A DNA stretch of 37,814 nt, from positions 1 to 37,814 of the forward strand of contig JAUYJO010000065.1 of the NCBI GenBank assembly GCA_030700315.1. Direction: 5' to 3'. Below, piece by piece: positions 36,996-37,814 of this stretch. This DNA comes from Gallionella sp. (lineage in GTDB: Bacteria; Pseudomonadota; Gammaproteobacteria; Burkholderiales; Gallionellaceae). The notes beneath the pieces are model-generated. The model worked only from the letters and a program-made list of their open reading frames with translations, did not search any database and was not told the DNA's origin. A program made the position numbers and the translations under genes. Positions within the stretch are counted from its first letter, which is position 1, and every line of letters starts with the position of its first letter.

Positions 36996-37307
36996 TTACT
37001 GCAATTTGATCTCGACATCCACACCAGCCGGCAAATCCAGTTTCATCAACGCGTCTACCGTCTTGTCGGTAGGGTCGACAATATCCATCAAGCGCAGATG
37101 GGTGCGAATTTCAAATTGATCGCGCGAAGTCTTGTTGACGTGCGGGGAACGCAACACATCGAAACGCTCAATCTTGGTTGGCAAAGGCACCGGGCCGTTT
37201 ACCACCGCGCCAGTGCGCTTGGCAGTTTCAACAATCTGCGCCGCCGACTGGTCGATCAAACGATAATCAAACGCCTTGAGGCGAATGCGAATTTTTTGAC
37301 TTTGCAT
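36996..37307 (-). CDS. rpsJ: 30S ribosomal protein S10 / NusE
   Basis: A 103-residue small-subunit head protein that also acts as antitermination factor NusE. It shows [31 protein letters not shown] and [29 protein letters not shown]. It is the first gene of the S10 operon proper. Its leader of about 83 bases, from a promoter at 37397-37425, contains a terminator-type hairpin and a second small hairpin (37327-37339) just before the start. Confidence 0.98.
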   Translation of the reverse strand: MQSQKIRIRLKAFDYRLIDQSAAQIVETAKRTGAVVNGPVPLPTKIERFDVLRSPHVNKTSRDQFEIRTHLRLMDIVDPTDKTVDALMKLDLPAGVDVEIKLQ

Positions 37308-37344
37308 AATTTTCTCTTGCTTCTATGCGGCAATGCCGCTAATT

Positions 37345-37387
37345 AAAGAACGAAAACGCGTGGTTCAAAACAAGCCCGAACCACGCG
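37345..37387 (-). terminator. Terminator-like attenuator in the rpsJ leader
   Basis: On the minus strand a perfect ten-base-pair stem CGCGTGGTTC/GAACCACGCG (37378-37387 with 37357-37366) is followed directly by TTTTCGTTCTTT. It lies between the putative rpsJ promoter and the start codon, so it would stop transcripts early unless overridden. It could also end transcripts that arrive from tuf. Confidence 0.65.
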
Positions 37388-37396
37388 AGGGCGCGC

Positions 37397-37425
37397 ATTG
37401 TATCTTTACTCAATCAACCTTGCAA
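37397..37425 (-). promoter_or_regulatory. Promoter of the S10 operon
   Basis: TTGCAA (37420-37425) and TACAAT (37397-37402), 17 bases apart on the minus strand. The -10 box matches the consensus at five of six positions and the -35 box at four. The start point would be near 37390. Confidence 0.6.
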
Positions 37426-37437
37426 CTACTTGTGCCA

Positions 37438-37495
37438 GGTAAAGGGAGAAGAGGGAAGGGAGAAGGGTTAAACCCTTCCCTCCTCCCCCTTTACC
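37438..37495 (-). repeat. Purine/pyrimidine hairpin behind tuf
   Basis: A 27-base all-purine run (37441-37467) faces an all-pyrimidine run (37472-37492). The outer arms GGTAAAGGG (37438-37446) and CCCTTTACC (37487-37495) pair exactly. The purine run contains AAGGGAGAAG twice. It begins 12 bases after the tuf stop and lacks a U-tract, so it may be an RNA 3' end stabiliser, a weak terminator or a small repeat. Confidence 0.55.
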
Positions 37496-37507
37496 CTTCT
37501 CATTCCT

Positions 37508-37814
37508 TTACTCGATAACCTTCGCCACCACGCCCGCGCCGACAGTACGGCCGCCCTCGCGAATCGCGAAACGCAGGCCTTCTTCCATCGCGATCGGGTT
37601 GATCAGGTTGACGGTGATGCTGACGTTGTCGCCGGGCATGACCATTTCGGTGCCTGCCGGCAGTTCGACCGCGCCGGTCACGTCGGTGGTGCGGAAGTAG
37701 AACTGTGGGCGGTAGCCTTGGAAGAACGGGGTGTGGCGGCCGCCTTCGTCTTTGCCCAGCACGTAGATCTCGGCGGTAAATTTGGTGTGCGGCTTGATGC
37801 TGCCCGGTTTGCAC
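37508..37814 (-). CDS. tuf: Elongation factor Tu, C-terminal part (5' end outside window)
   Basis: About the last 102 residues of EF-Tu, which carries aminoacyl-tRNA to the ribosome. The visible sequence is most of domain [47 protein letters not shown] and the terminal [22 protein letters not shown]. The GTPase domain lies beyond position 37814. Position directly upstream of rpsJ is the usual str-S10 junction in betaproteobacteria. Near-identical second copies of tuf are common, but none is in this window. Confidence 0.98.
   Translation of the reverse strand, partial: CKPGSIKPHTKFTAEIYVLGKDEGGRHTPFFQGYRPQFYFRTTDVTGAVELPAGTEMVMPGDNVSITVNLINPIAMEEGLRFAIREGGRTVGAGVVAKVIE

Noticed and set aside
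37441-37467. The G-rich run behind tuf as a G-quadruplex
   Set aside because: GGG runs exist but a pairing pyrimidine tract lies directly beside it, so a hairpin or duplex is favoured; no claim made.

Overview
The window is chromosomal DNA of a betaproteobacterium, most likely from the Nitrosomonadales (Gallionellaceae/Sideroxydans-like). This placement is inferred from protein style, from the gene order zapB-zapA-6S RNA, parE-parC and tuf-S10-spc-alpha, and from the type of intergenic palindromes. No search could be run. Most of the window is core genome. There is no tRNA, rRNA, CRISPR array, prophage or intact insertion sequence.

Layout. (1) Positions 1-3140, minus strand: a vitamin B12 operon consisting of a cobalamin riboswitch, the outer-membrane receptor btuB, an unnamed 190-residue membrane protein and cobO (cut by the window edge). 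(2) 3231-4027, plus strand: zapB-like and zapA cell-division genes, then 6S RNA and its terminator. (3) 4169-5115: a 179-bp palindromic element and a LexA-like self-cleaving repressor with its own promoter and operator. (4) 5207-9582: parE-parC, topoisomerase IV. (5) 9708-15657: a signalling cluster with a NarL-type regulator, a PAS histidine kinase, a small possibly hemerythrin-like protein, a receiver-PAS-PP2C phosphatase and a DUF3301 protein. (6) 15718-18509: an IS5-style MITE placed exactly at the mutS stop codon, then mutS, which carries a 39-codon in-frame insertion. (7) 18614-21529, minus strand: a small membrane protein, a DUF47 protein, pit and suhB. (8) 21625-23200: a degraded group II intron tail, arfB and cysK. 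(9) 23285-37814, minus strand: the long ribosomal-protein locus from tuf (partial) through rpsJ to rplQ, including secY, infA, rpmJ and rpoA.

How the parts work together. B12 import and adenosylation (btuB, membrane protein, cobO) are under one riboswitch, which appears to act by hiding the btuB ribosome-binding site. The signalling cluster looks like a two-component pair followed by an output phosphatase of the RsbU/SpoIIE type. The suhB-pit-DUF47 group pairs a low-affinity phosphate carrier with its usual PhoU-like partner. The ribosomal locus seems to be fed by at least two internal promoters: one before rpsJ, followed by a terminator-like attenuator, and one before rplN.

The most notable observations are the repeat-derived peptide inside MutS, the MITE whose target duplication contains the mutS stop codon, the LexA-like repressor with a GAAC-N4-GTTC operator overlapping its own start site, the candidate attenuator in the rpsJ leader, and the hemerythrin-like protein that seems to have lost its iron ligands. 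No wholly new multi-gene system is evident.
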